NCBI RefSeq assembly: GCF_046614695.1
Contig: NZ_JBKKHQ010000010.1
Span: 61,159 to 125,158, forward strand
Source: Pokkaliibacter sp046614695
GTDB taxonomy: Bacteria; Pseudomonadota; Gammaproteobacteria; Pseudomonadales; Balneatricaceae
Reading direction: 5' to 3'
Length of the DNA stretch: 64,000 nucleotides
Made by a program: the position numbers and the translations under genes. Under the pieces are notes generated by a model. That model worked only from the letters and a program-made list of their open reading frames with translations. It was not told the DNA's origin and did not search any database. Below, piece by piece: positions 52,359-61,174 of this stretch (position 1 is its first letter; each line of letters begins with the position of its first letter).

Positions 52359-53336
52359 TTATTCGCCCCAGACGTCAGCCAGGGTGCGCACCCAGTTTTC
52401 GCCCATGATTTTGCGTACCTGACGCTCGGTGAAACCGTGTTTCAGCAGCGCTTCAGTCAGGTTCGGGAACTCGCCCAAGGTACGGATACCCAGTGGATTC
52501 ACGATCTTGCCGAAGTTGGTCAGGCGGCGGGCATAACCCTTGTCGTGGGTTAGCCACTCGAAGAAGTCGTGACCATGGCCCTGGGTGAAGTCAGTACCGA
52601 TACCGATGGCATCTTCACCGACGATGTTCATCACATACGCAATGGCTTCAACGTAATCATCGATGGTGGAGTCGATACCCTTGGCAAGGAATGGCGCGAA
52701 CATAGTGACGCCAACAAAGCCGCCGTGGTCCGCAATGAACTTGAGCTCTTCATCGGACTTGTTGCGAGGGTGAGCTTTCAGGCCGTAAGGCAGGCAGTGG
52801 GAATAGCACACGGGCTTTTTGGATTCGAGAATGACTTCTTCAGAGGTTTTGCCGCCGACGTGAGAGAGGTCACACATCACCCCCACACGGTTCATCTCCG
52901 CCACGATCTCACGACCAAAACCGGACAGGCCGCCATCACGCTCGTAGCAGCCAGTGCCAACGAGGTTCTGGGTGTTGTAGCACATCTGCACGATACCAAC
53001 GCCGAGCTTCTTGAAGACTTCGACATAACCGATCTGGTCTTCAAAGGCGTGGGCATTCTGGAAGCCGTAGATAATGCCGGTTTTGCCTTCTTCCTTCGCA
53101 CGGCTGATATCACGCGTGGTCAGTACCGGGCGCAGCAGATCGCTGTTGGCGTCCATCATCTGGTTAAACTTGACGATGTTATCCACGGTTGCCTGAAAGC
53201 CTTCCCATACGGAGACGGTACAGTTGGCAGCCGTCAGACCACCCTTGCGCATATCTTCAAACAGATCGCGATCCCACTTGGCGATCACCAGACCGTCGAT
53301 AACGATGGAATCTTCGTGCAACTCGGCAGCATTCAT
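52359..53336 (-). CDS. Membrane dipeptidase (peptidase M19 family)
   Basis: Zinc-dependent dipeptidase of 325 residues related to renal dipeptidase. Family segments: HEDSIVIDGLVIAKWDRDLFEDM (usual His-x-Asp metal pair region, here IDGLVIAKWD), the Glu/His stretch YGFQNAHAFEDQIGYVEVF, MCDLSHVGGKTSEEVILESKKPVCYSH, and IGIGTDFTQGHGHDFFEW. No signal peptide is seen, so it is probably cytoplasmic. The metal-binding His-x-Asp is not in its canonical form, as in the Pseudomonas homologue beside dgcA to my recollection. First gene of the operon; it may release sarcosine or glycine-type products from dipeptides. Confidence 0.82.
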   Translation of the reverse strand: MNAAELHEDSIVIDGLVIAKWDRDLFEDMRKGGLTAANCTVSVWEGFQATVDNIVKFNQMMDANSDLLRPVLTTRDISRAKEEGKTGIIYGFQNAHAFEDQIGYVEVFKKLGVGIVQMCYNTQNLVGTGCYERDGGLSGFGREIVAEMNRVGVMCDLSHVGGKTSEEVILESKKPVCYSHCLPYGLKAHPRNKSDEELKFIADHGGFVGVTMFAPFLAKGIDSTIDDYVEAIAYVMNIVGEDAIGIGTDFTQGHGHDFFEWLTHDKGYARRLTNFGKIVNPLGIRTLGEFPNLTEALLKHGFTERQVRKIMGENWVRTLADVWGE

Positions 53337-53599
53337 GACGCGGCTCCCCTCCTTTCGATGATGACTGGCAACGACTGCAAACCGCAGTGATGCCAGCAGA
53401 TAAAGCCAGTCTATCCCTGTGATTCAGCGGGAAATGCGTCAAAAGCGACATAGGGGAAGCGGGAATGCGACACCTGACAAGTGACGGAAGGAATCACTAA
53501 GTTAAGGTCGCCGCAAAGACGCAGAAACCGTGCAAACAAGGCGCAAGCACGGTTCCTGAAAGAAGTACGCTGAAGTGCTAAGCAGGTTAGCCCGCGGGG

Positions 53600-54184
53600 T
53601 TATTCATCGCTCACGATCGCCAGCGACATCATGCCCTGAATATCGGCATCGGCGCCCACCGCCGTCGTTAAGGTCAGCATGGCCTTGCGGGTCACCTTGG
53701 GAATGGTCCAGGTGTAGATCACGGTGTGCATGCCACGTCCTGGTTCCTGACGGGCTTCATCGCGGATCTTCTCCGCCGTACTGCCTTCTGCGGTATTGGT
53801 CGCAATCGCAGTAAAGCGTTTTTCCATAGTGGCGACATCCGCCTCATGTACGAACACAGAGCAGATACCATCCGTACGCAGCGCTACCACATAGCGGCCA
53901 ATCTTGTTCGGGATCGCAAAAGCAACGCCCTCTCCCCCTCCCAGAAACGCACCGTTCAGGTTCGCCGGAATCTGTCTTGTGGAACTTTGCAGCTTCTCCA
54001 GCAGACCTGGCACATCACCAAAATGCGCCATACAGGTATTCACAAACAGTTGGGCAAAATCATTGGCCTGACGAACATCCAAGGAAGGCTGCGCATCAGC
54101 GGCGCGTGCGCCACCCGCAACACTCCACGCCATGGAACCCAGCAGTAACGCCAATGCGCCGACGCTTTTGCAGTTACGCATCAT
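53600..54184 (-). CDS. Hypothetical periplasmic protein (NMCC_0638-like)
   Basis: A 194-residue secreted protein: signal peptide MMRNCKSVGALALLLGSMAWSVAGGARA, cut before ADAQ. The mature part has QANDFAQLFVNTCMAHFGD and TDGICSVFVHEAD, so two Cys that may form a disulfide. This recalls the small NMCC_0638 family of unknown function. It is monocistronic. On the minus strand downstream, a GC-rich hairpin (about 53526-53555) with a poor T-run may be its terminator. Confidence 0.65.
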   Translation of the reverse strand: MMRNCKSVGALALLLGSMAWSVAGGARAADAQPSLDVRQANDFAQLFVNTCMAHFGDVPGLLEKLQSSTRQIPANLNGAFLGGGEGVAFAIPNKIGRYVVALRTDGICSVFVHEADVATMEKRFTAIATNTAEGSTAEKIRDEARQEPGRGMHTVIYTWTIPKVTRKAMLTLTTAVGADADIQGMMSLAIVSDE

Positions 54185-54345
54185 TTTTCACCCTGATACT
54201 GACATTGAAACAACCGGCCCTTCCAAAAGGGTGAACCATTTGCTCTCTTATACCACTTAAACGATCACAGGAAAGGTGTTCTTTTTCTCCCTTTCTAGAT
54301 GCTAAGCTCCGAACATCAGGAGCCTTGAACGAGAAGTAACGGCGT

Positions 54346-54813
54346 ATGGATTCCACCTTGCGATCTGGCGAAACATCGACTGAGATGGTTGACCAAACCT
54401 CCAGTTATCAAACACTTAGAGATGACCCTGTTATCAAGCGTGCCTTTGATCGTGTCCCCGATGATGTGGCAGACAGCTTCTCTGAGACGCAGCTGCGTTA
54501 TATGAAACTGATTTTAAGTTCACGGGCGTGGGGCTCTCACACCATGGACTGGCGAGGCACTCTGTCTCTTCCCTGGGTTAAACGTCGTTTCTATTTTGTG
54601 TTCCTGTTTGGGCACAACAAACGCAAACTGACCCGAAAGGAGCGAAAGTTCTCCATGCTCTTTACCGGCGCGGCGCTGGCAGGCTTTTTGAGTTTCTGTG
54701 GCCTCTTTGGCCTGCTCATTCTGTATCTTGCACACTCAGCCACCATGGTTGATCGTTTGCCGGTGCCTCTCATCAAGCTATGGGACTGGGCAGCGACGGT
54801 TCTGGGCGCCTGA
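54346..54813 (+). CDS. Hypothetical membrane protein
   Basis: A 155-residue protein: an acidic N-terminal soluble region (VIKRAFDRVPDDVADSFSETQL), then WVKRRFYFVFLFGHNKRKLTRKERKF, a positively charged stretch, and one strong membrane segment (GAALAGFLSFCGLFGLLILYLA, about residues 108-130). The N-terminal SETQLRYMK segment looks like a conserved helix that I recall from unannotated Pseudomonas-group membrane proteins, but I cannot name it. It is followed by a clear terminator, so it is probably its own unit. Confidence 0.6.
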   Translation: MDSTLRSGETSTEMVDQTSSYQTLRDDPVIKRAFDRVPDDVADSFSETQLRYMKLILSSRAWGSHTMDWRGTLSLPWVKRRFYFVFLFGHNKRKLTRKERKFSMLFTGAALAGFLSFCGLFGLLILYLAHSATMVDRLPVPLIKLWDWAATVLGA

Positions 54814-54840
54814 GTTCATCCCGCTAACCCCCTGTTCACT

Positions 54841-54873
54841 GCCGGCCAGCCTTCGTGCTGCCGGCGGTTTTTC
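54841..54873 (+). terminator. Terminator after the membrane protein gene
   Basis: GCCGGC and AGC pair with GCT and GCCGGC around a short loop (one bulged C), followed by GG-TTTTT. Confidence 0.8.
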
Positions 54874-55051
54874 CCGCACCAAGTGGAGACTTTTTCTCCG
54901 CCACGCCTGCGGTCACCTCTCTACTGCACCGAACCCGGCTCCATTTTGGCAGCGGTACTCAGCCCGAAACTCTTGGGGTATGATGGCAAGCATTTGCCGG
55001 GCGCCGTCCTGTTTCCTTGCGCTCTCAGTCACCCTAAGTACCCGGTTCACC

Positions 55052-56482
55052 ATGTCACAACATTCATTGCTTCGTTTACTTCTCGACTTTGACTGGCAGT
55101 GCCAGCGCGATCAGGGAATGAACCCTGCGCTTCATCATCAACGCGATCGCCGCATCGGCATGTCGATCTCCCCGCAGATGCCCGCACCGCGCCAAATTGC
55201 CACCTGGCTTACGCGTTTACACCCTGATCAACAAGCCCTTCCCGGCGAAGATGGCAGCCGCCGTCTGGTAATGGCCGGCTGGGCACTGGCACTGATCGGG
55301 CTCATTGTTGGCATTCTGACCATGACAGGTATTCTGGCCTATGATGGATCCCAGCGAATTAACCTTTTCTGGATTCTGGGCTTCATTGGCCTGCAGCTGA
55401 TTTTTACACTGCTTGCGGCCTGGGCCTGCTTTCGCGACCTCAAACATCCTCCCATTCTGAGTTCTGGACGGCTAGTGTTCCTGTTGGGGAAACTCACCAG
55501 TCTGGATAGCAGCAATAAACCTCTGCATCTTGGCAGCAGCCATCTTAAGGGCCTGACGCCGTATCTGCTGCTGCGCTATTCGCAGTTCTTCACCACTGCG
55601 TTTAGCCTTGGTGCGCTACTTTGCCTGCTGGCTCAAGTGACCTTTCAGGACCTTGCCTTTGGCTGGAGCACCACCTTAGCAGCCAGCGCAGATACCATGC
55701 ACAGCCTGTTTTCAGTGATTGCTGCCCCCTGGGGATGGGCTTTCCCGGATGCCTCGCCCAGCCTTTCCATGGTCGAACAAAGCCAGTATTTCCGTCTCGC
55801 CGGTGCGCAGGCAAGCACCGATAACCCTGCGCTTCTTGGCAGCTGGTGGGCATTTCTGGCCTTAAGCTGGCTGATCTACGGTTTGATTCCTCGCGCCATT
55901 GTGTTGGCGCTGGTGGAAAAACGCTGGCAACGTCAGCTGAATCTGACCCTTGCTAAGCACCCTGGCTTTCATCCGCTGTTTCGCCGCCTTCATAAGGCCT
56001 GGATTGACACCTCATCCGCCAGCAGCGAAGAGAGCAATAACAATAAGATTCAGGGCGCCATGGCCATCACCTTACCCAAACTTGAGTCTGCACGCGTCAT
56101 CCATTGGGCCGATGCCGGACATGATCATCCTGATCTCCAGGCGATGCTGCCTTTTCAGAAAGCCAACGACAGCTACTGTGCCGGTGGCGGACACAGTCTT
56201 GAGCAGGATGAAGCCGTCATCGAGGCATTTTCCCAGCAGAACAGTGACCCCATAATCATTGTGGTGAAGGCTTGGGAACCTCCTTTGGCGGAGCTACAGG
56301 ATTTCCTGCTCGACCTTCGCAACCTGAACCCCGATGCGCCGCTTTATCTCTTGCCAATTAATCCCGGCAAGAAGCTTGAACCTGCGGATCTTCCGTATTT
56401 GCAGCAGTGGCAGCGCTTTGTTGCCGCCATGCAGGATGAACATTTTTATCTGGTTGAGGCCCAGGCTGACGAAGCGGCCTGA
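55052..56482 (+). CDS. DUF2868 membrane protein
   Basis: A 476-residue inner-membrane protein of unknown function. Four hydrophobic segments are visible: WALALIGLIVGILTMTGILAY (about 75), INLFWILGFIGLQLIFTLL (about 105), FFTTAFSLGALLCLLAQVTF (about 175) and WWAFLALSWLIYGLIPRAIVLAL (about 270). A cytoplasmic C-terminal domain (about 330-476) has a Rossmann-like start (WADAGHDHPDLQ) and IIVVKAWEPPLAELQDFLLDLR. The ATG at 55052 is the first that gives the usual MSQHSLLRLLLDFDW start. It is paired with the GTPase that follows 32 bases later. Confidence 0.8.
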   Translation: MSQHSLLRLLLDFDWQCQRDQGMNPALHHQRDRRIGMSISPQMPAPRQIATWLTRLHPDQQALPGEDGSRRLVMAGWALALIGLIVGILTMTGILAYDGSQRINLFWILGFIGLQLIFTLLAAWACFRDLKHPPILSSGRLVFLLGKLTSLDSSNKPLHLGSSHLKGLTPYLLLRYSQFFTTAFSLGALLCLLAQVTFQDLAFGWSTTLAASADTMHSLFSVIAAPWGWAFPDASPSLSMVEQSQYFRLAGAQASTDNPALLGSWWAFLALSWLIYGLIPRAIVLALVEKRWQRQLNLTLAKHPGFHPLFRRLHKAWIDTSSASSEESNNNKIQGAMAITLPKLESARVIHWADAGHDHPDLQAMLPFQKANDSYCAGGGHSLEQDEAVIEAFSQQNSDPIIIVVKAWEPPLAELQDFLLDLRNLNPDAPLYLLPINPGKKLEPADLPYLQQWQRFVAAMQDEHFYLVEAQADEAA

Positions 56483-56514
56483 AGTCACCGGATTACAGGG
56501 AGTCACACCCGAGG

Positions 56515-57903
56515 ATGACGCCAACCTTTGCCGTGGTCGGGCACCCTAACAAGGGAAAATCCAGCATCGTTGCGACGCTGGCACAGAATGACAGCATCCA
56601 GATTGCCATGCAGCCGGGCACGACACGGGACAGCCATCATTATCCGATGCAGGTGGATGATCAGGTGCTGTACCATCTGGTCGACACCCCGGGATTCCAG
56701 CGTGCAAGGCGTGCCCTCGCCTGGCTACAGCAACACAGCCAGTCCGCAGCAGACCGCCGTGATACTGTCGCAGCCTTTGTCCAGCACCATCAGGGGCTGG
56801 ATAAATTTCATGATGAGTGCGAGCTACTCAAGCCGATTCTGGAAGGCGCGGGCATCATCTACGTGGTCGATGGCTCCTCACCTTATGGCGCCGAGTATGA
56901 GGCGGAGATGGAAATTCTTCGCTGGACCGGCCAACCCAGCATGGCACTGATCAACCCCATCCGCAGTGATGCACATATTGCGCAGTGGCAAACCGCTCTT
57001 TCCCAGTTTTTCCGCACCGTCCGAGTCTTCAACGCTCGCACTGCCGAATTTGATAAACACCTGAGCCTGCTTCGCTGTTTTGGCCAGCTGGAGGAAAGCT
57101 GGGAAGCACCGCTGGATAGCGCCATTGATCACCTGAAGCAGCAGCATGATGACCGTCGGGAAGACTCCGCCCAGCGTATCGCCACGCTACTGATTAACGC
57201 GCTGGGTCATAAGGAAAGTATTAAGCTCCCCGAAGGCGCTCCTGCCGAACAGGCTAAAGCCCCACTGGAAAAAGCATGGCGACATGCGGTGCGTAAAGAA
57301 GAACAGCAAGCCCGTCGCGATATCGAAAGCCTCTATCAGCATCACCGGCTGGAGCGGCAGGAGACTGAGCTTGATCTGGATGAAGAAGATCTCTTCGCCA
57401 TGGATCACTGGTATCTGTGGGGGCTGGGCAAACGTGAGTTAATGGCGCTTGCTGCCGGAACCGGGGCGGCAACAGGCGCTCTGGCAGACCTTGGACTGGG
57501 TGGGACGTCTTTTATGCTGGGCGCTCTTGGCGGCGGAATAGCCGGAGGTGTGGGTGCGTGGTTTTTCTCGGATGATCTGGCGAAACTAAAGCTGAAAGGC
57601 AAACTTCCTCTGGGTGGTCAGCAAGTCACCTACGGCCCTTCAACTCATCGCAATTTTCCCTGGGTTTTGCTGGGCCGGGCGCTCTATCACTGGCAGTCGC
57701 TCATTCGTCGCAATCACGCATGGCGAGAGGCGTTCACCCCGGAGATCGCACCGCAAGACTGGCAACAGCAGCTTTCAACGCAACAAAAACTCTCGCTGGA
57801 GAAGGCGTTTTACTATTGCCGCAAACGTGAGGATGAAAAAGCCATGGCCGCCCTGCTTGAGCATTTACCGGCCATCATGACACCGCTGGATATCAACACC
57901 TGA
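56515..57903 (+). CDS. DUF3482 GTPase, partner of the DUF2868 protein
   Basis: A 462-residue GTPase of the TRAFAC class. G1 is GHPNKGKSS (about residue 8), G2 is in PGTTRDSHHY, and G3 is LVDTPGFQRARRA. The expected G4 NKxD appears as LINPIRSD, so base recognition may be weak or altered. DUF3482 (about 190-460) has a coiled region and a Gly/Ala-rich hydrophobic hairpin (MALAAGTGAATGALADLGLGG then GGGIAGGVGAWFF) that may insert into the membrane. The gene follows the DUF2868 gene in the same frame orientation. The pair is conserved in Pseudomonas-type genomes, and the function is unknown to me. Confidence 0.82.
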   Translation: MTPTFAVVGHPNKGKSSIVATLAQNDSIQIAMQPGTTRDSHHYPMQVDDQVLYHLVDTPGFQRARRALAWLQQHSQSAADRRDTVAAFVQHHQGLDKFHDECELLKPILEGAGIIYVVDGSSPYGAEYEAEMEILRWTGQPSMALINPIRSDAHIAQWQTALSQFFRTVRVFNARTAEFDKHLSLLRCFGQLEESWEAPLDSAIDHLKQQHDDRREDSAQRIATLLINALGHKESIKLPEGAPAEQAKAPLEKAWRHAVRKEEQQARRDIESLYQHHRLERQETELDLDEEDLFAMDHWYLWGLGKRELMALAAGTGAATGALADLGLGGTSFMLGALGGGIAGGVGAWFFSDDLAKLKLKGKLPLGGQQVTYGPSTHRNFPWVLLGRALYHWQSLIRRNHAWREAFTPEIAPQDWQQQLSTQQKLSLEKAFYYCRKREDEKAMAALLEHLPAIMTPLDINT

Positions 57904-57913
57904 TTGCGCGGGA

Positions 57914-58663
57914 TCAGCCGCGCAAGTGATACAGCAGGATCGCAGCCGCAATGGCTACATTCAGAGACTCGCTCTGGCCATGGATCGGCACGTAAAGATT
58001 AAGATCTGTCTGGCTAAGGATTTCTGCTTCAATACCCTGCCCTTCGTTGCCCATGATCAGACCAAACTGTTCAGGCGCCGGGACTTCGCGAAAATTCCTT
58101 CCGCCTTCAAGGGCGCTGCCAAATACCGAAATGTTGCGGGATTTGAGCTTCTCGATGGCAGTGCTCATCGCCATATGAATTAAAGGCAAGTGAAAGTGGC
58201 TGCCCTGACCAGAGCGCAGCACTTTGGCACTGTAAGGGTCAGCACAGCCCTCTCCCAGAATGACCGCATCAACACCAACCGCATCCGCAGTACGAATAAG
58301 TGTGCCGAGATTGCCGGGGTCCTGTACACGATCAAGCAACAAGAAGCGGTTGCCCTCGGGCAAGACCTCTTCCCATTGCGGGTCACGGCATATCGCCGCA
58401 ATCCCTTGAGGCGATTGCGTTTCAGAGATCGCACTCATCACCTCAGATGACACCTGAACCAACAGGTCATCGTCCATCTGAGAGGGAGGTGTCACCTCTG
58501 GAAGGTACAGCAGGGCTTCCAGCGCGATATTCGCTTTAAGCGCTTCTTCCACAAGGTGCTCACCTTCAAGCACAAAACACCCAAGTTGCTTACGCCCCTT
58601 ACGGGTGTGCAGCTTTTTCCAGGCTTTGACCTGAGGATTCTGTGTTGAAGTAATTTCCCGCAC
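57914..58663 (-). CDS. TrmH/SpoU-family RNA 2'-O-methyltransferase
   Basis: SPOUT methyltransferase of 249 residues. An N-terminal substrate-binding domain (FVLEGEHLVEEALKA) precedes the knotted SAM domain with the three family motifs: VQDPGNLGTLIRTADAVG, FGLIMGNEGQGI, and LNLYVPIHGQSESLNVAIAAAILLYH. All are intact. It is of the RlmB/TsnR type that methylates ribose in rRNA; the exact nucleotide cannot be read from sequence. The start is a GTG (GTG-CGG). It converges with the DUF3482 gene with a gap of 10 bases. Confidence 0.88.
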   Translation of the reverse strand: MREITSTQNPQVKAWKKLHTRKGRKQLGCFVLEGEHLVEEALKANIALEALLYLPEVTPPSQMDDDLLVQVSSEVMSAISETQSPQGIAAICRDPQWEEVLPEGNRFLLLDRVQDPGNLGTLIRTADAVGVDAVILGEGCADPYSAKVLRSGQGSHFHLPLIHMAMSTAIEKLKSRNISVFGSALEGGRNFREVPAPEQFGLIMGNEGQGIEAEILSQTDLNLYVPIHGQSESLNVAIAAAILLYHLRG

Positions 58664-58713
58664 GCGGCCACTCCCGAATACATTGGCTGGGCGGCCATTC
58701 TACTCCAAAACGG

Positions 58714-59025
58714 CTAGATATCCTCATCCGGACAGCGCAGCGGAATCTCCATCCACAAATCCTCGCCGGTCGGTAAGCCAACCATTTCATCGTAAGCACT
58801 TTGCTGACGCAGCACGACTTCACGAACCCCCATCCCGCGAAACGGTCGCTTGGCATCCGTCTGGCTCCGAAAACAGCAGGTGGCGCCTTTTTCATCCACT
58901 AGCCTGGCCCAGTCATTACCTAACCAGACTTCCACCAGATAGAGACTGTTTTCAAGAGACTGCACGCGCAGTTTTTCAGGTCGATCCGCCTGTAAGCGGC
59001 ACTGGTCTATGGTGAGCGAGATCAT
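58714..59025 (-). CDS. DUF6482-like small protein
   Basis: A 103-residue soluble protein. The start at 59025 follows GAGGAG seven bases away. It reads MISLTIDQCRLQADRPEKLRVQSLENSLYLVEVWLG and later GMGVREVVLRQQSAYDEMVG. This resembles the DUF6482 family as I recall it from Pseudomonas. It is probably beta-rich. It lies 50 bases upstream of the methyltransferase gene on the same strand. The function is unknown. Confidence 0.6.
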   Translation of the reverse strand: MISLTIDQCRLQADRPEKLRVQSLENSLYLVEVWLGNDWARLVDEKGATCCFRSQTDAKRPFRGMGVREVVLRQQSAYDEMVGLPTGEDLWMEIPLRCPDEDI

Positions 59026-59199
59026 GTTCGTACTCCTCTTGTCCATTAACCTGCCCGAACGCTGCCAACATTAACGTCTGCAATTTCGTGGGCTACTTTT
59101 TCTCTACGCAAGAAGGGACTTTTTGGATGAGCAAACTGGCAGAAACCGGCTCTCTCGACCACAGTTACTAGACTGCAGTTCTGGCGTAAGGAGTTCCTG

Positions 59200-60789
59200 A
59201 TGACCATTCGTGCCAAAGTTTATTTCGGCATTCTGGCACTGGCCGTTGCTATTGCCGTTTCCGCCATCGCCACCACCCTCGCTCTCAGTAAAATCAGCAG
59301 TGATATTGATTTTGTCACCGGCCCAGCCTGGGATACCGCCGATGGTGCAATGGAAGGCACAATTGGTCTGCAAGGGGAGATTCTGGTGCTGAAAAGCTTC
59401 TCTACCGGCGAGATATCCAAAGAGGACGCCATAGCAAAACTCTCAGAGGAACAGCAAACCAGCCAGGAGGCCTTTCAGCGCATGCGTGAGGCAGGTCTGA
59501 TCAGCAAAGAGCAAATCCAGCAATTGGATACACACCTTGCCAAGCTAAAAGAGGTGCAGTCTGTTGTTCTTGAAAGCACCGACGCTAACCGAGCAGATGC
59601 GAATACAGCGCTCAAGTCGGTTGCCGATGAACTGCTGACCTTTATCGACTCTCTGGAAAATGAGGGAGATGCCAAAGTCGAAGAGACCGCCAGCGCTTCT
59701 GCGACACAGGTAGCGCTACTCAAAACGGTGACATACACCAGCATCATCATTGCGTTGGTGATGGTGGTATTAATGTTTTTACTGGCACGCAGTTATGTCA
59801 TCCAGCCAATTCGCCAGTTGCTGGATCTGCTGGCAGAACTCAACTCCGGCGAAGTCAAACTATCCTCGCGCTTACCCTCGCAACGTAAAGACGAAATGGG
59901 CCAGGTAGCACAGCACTTTAACCAGTTCATTTCCGGCATTCAGGGCCTGGTTCAGCAGGTCACCCAGACTGTCGATCAGGGCTATCCCCATATGCAGGCA
60001 ATCGCTGGCCGACTGGAAAGCGTGGATCAGGTCGCACGCAGTCAAAGCCAATCGACAGAAGGCATGGCCGCCAAGGTGAATGAAATGGCTCTGGCCATTC
60101 AGGAGGTGTCAGACTTTGCCAACCAGACGCGTCATAGCTCCAGTCAGGTGCTTACAGAGACGCAGCAAGGTCAACAAAACCTTGAGGCAACGGTAAGCGC
60201 CATGAATCAGGTGGTCAGTGAGCTTGACCGAACTTCCGCAGTGATCAGCGAGCTGGAAGTGGATGGACAGAATATCGGCAGCGTACTGGAAGTTATCCGC
60301 AGCATTGCCGAGCAAACCAACCTGCTGGCGTTGAATGCCGCGATTGAAGCCGCGCGAGCTGGCGAGTCTGGTCGTGGTTTTGCGGTGGTCGCCGATGAGG
60401 TACGAAACCTCGCCAACCGCACTCATCAAAGCACCCTTGAAATCCAAACCGTGGTGGAACGTATTCAGAAAGGCTCTGGTAGCGCTGCAACGGTGATGCG
60501 TTCATCACAGGAACAAACCACCGCGGTGGCTGAAAAAGCACGCACTTCACTGGCCAGCTTTTCCTCGATTCAGTCATCCATCACCGAGCTGGATAACCTG
60601 AATCAGCGGATCTCCCGCAATACTCAGGAACAGCAGGTAAACTCAGCCGCAATGACCCAACAGATCGAGAGCATCGCTGCCGGCGCTTCGGGTAATGCTG
60701 AACAGACCCGTCAGGCGGTGTCTCACAAAAACCAGCTTCAGGAGAGCCTGGATACCCTTCGCAACCTGAGCAGCAAGTTCAAAAACTAG
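59200..60789 (+). CDS. Methyl-accepting chemotaxis protein
   Basis: Chemoreceptor of 529 residues. Membrane segment 1 (about 7-27) and segment 2 (about 178-200, TYTSIIIALVMVVLMFLLARSYV) enclose a periplasmic four-helix-bundle-like domain of about 150 residues rich in Glu, Lys and Ser. A HAMP domain (about 200-255) follows, then the signalling hairpin with its tip at SIAEQTNLLALNAAIEAARAGESGRGFAVVADEVRNLA. No C-terminal CheR-binding pentapeptide is present. There are no che genes nearby, so it feeds a pathway encoded elsewhere. The ligand is unknown. Confidence 0.9.
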   Translation: MTIRAKVYFGILALAVAIAVSAIATTLALSKISSDIDFVTGPAWDTADGAMEGTIGLQGEILVLKSFSTGEISKEDAIAKLSEEQQTSQEAFQRMREAGLISKEQIQQLDTHLAKLKEVQSVVLESTDANRADANTALKSVADELLTFIDSLENEGDAKVEETASASATQVALLKTVTYTSIIIALVMVVLMFLLARSYVIQPIRQLLDLLAELNSGEVKLSSRLPSQRKDEMGQVAQHFNQFISGIQGLVQQVTQTVDQGYPHMQAIAGRLESVDQVARSQSQSTEGMAAKVNEMALAIQEVSDFANQTRHSSSQVLTETQQGQQNLEATVSAMNQVVSELDRTSAVISELEVDGQNIGSVLEVIRSIAEQTNLLALNAAIEAARAGESGRGFAVVADEVRNLANRTHQSTLEIQTVVERIQKGSGSAATVMRSSQEQTTAVAEKARTSLASFSSIQSSITELDNLNQRISRNTQEQQVNSAAMTQQIESIAAGASGNAEQTRQAVSHKNQLQESLDTLRNLSSKFKN

Positions 60790-61019
60790 AAGCCTTTCAC
60801 TTCACAGTAATAGGCTTCAAATTTGGCCCGAGCCCAAGGAGTTTTGCGCAGGAAGCGCAGGCTGGACTTGATACTGGGATCATTTTTAAAACAACGAATA
60901 TCAATGCGGGATGCCATGGCATCCCAGCCTTCTTTTTCCACCATTTCATTCAGCATCATTTCAAGCGTGATACCGTGCAGTGGATTATTCGCCTGACCGG
61001 CAGTGGTTTTATCATTCAT
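60786..61019 (-). CDS. VF530-family (DUF2132) small DNA-binding-like protein
   Basis: A 77-residue protein of the VF530 family: NPLHGITLEMMLNEMVEKEGWDAMASRIDIRCFKNDPSIKSSLRFLRKTPWARAKFE. This is nearly the whole family pattern. The start at 61019 follows AAGGT and gives the normal family length; an upstream in-frame extension is dropped. The fold is known to resemble DNA-binding proteins, but the role is not established. It converges with the chemoreceptor gene, overlapping its stop by 4 bases. Confidence 0.88.
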   Translation of the reverse strand: MNDKTTAGQANNPLHGITLEMMLNEMVEKEGWDAMASRIDIRCFKNDPSIKSSLRFLRKTPWARAKFEAYYCEVKGF

Positions 61020-61124
61020 GGGAAAGCTACCTTCGACACATTGCCCGAGAGTATAAAGCAAAGAGCAGCAAAGCCCGCTCTGCCTAACCAATAAACCTTT
61101 CTCAAAGCGCTGTCTTATGAATAC

Positions 61125-61150
61125 AAAAAGACCGGCAGATGCCGGTCTTT
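61125..61150. terminator. Bidirectional terminator upstream of the clpB stop
   Basis: A5-GACCGGCA, loop GA, TGCCGGTC-TTT. On the minus strand it ends clpB, with T5 after the stem. Confidence 0.85.
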
Positions 61151-61174
61151 CAAAGTTTCGCCTTATTTTGTGAC

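Noticed and set aside
53526..53555. GC-rich hairpin AACCGTGC/GCACGGTT as a definite terminator
   Set aside because: The bases after it on the minus strand (TCTGCGTCTTT) make a poor T-run; mentioned only as a possible terminator of the 53600-54184 gene.
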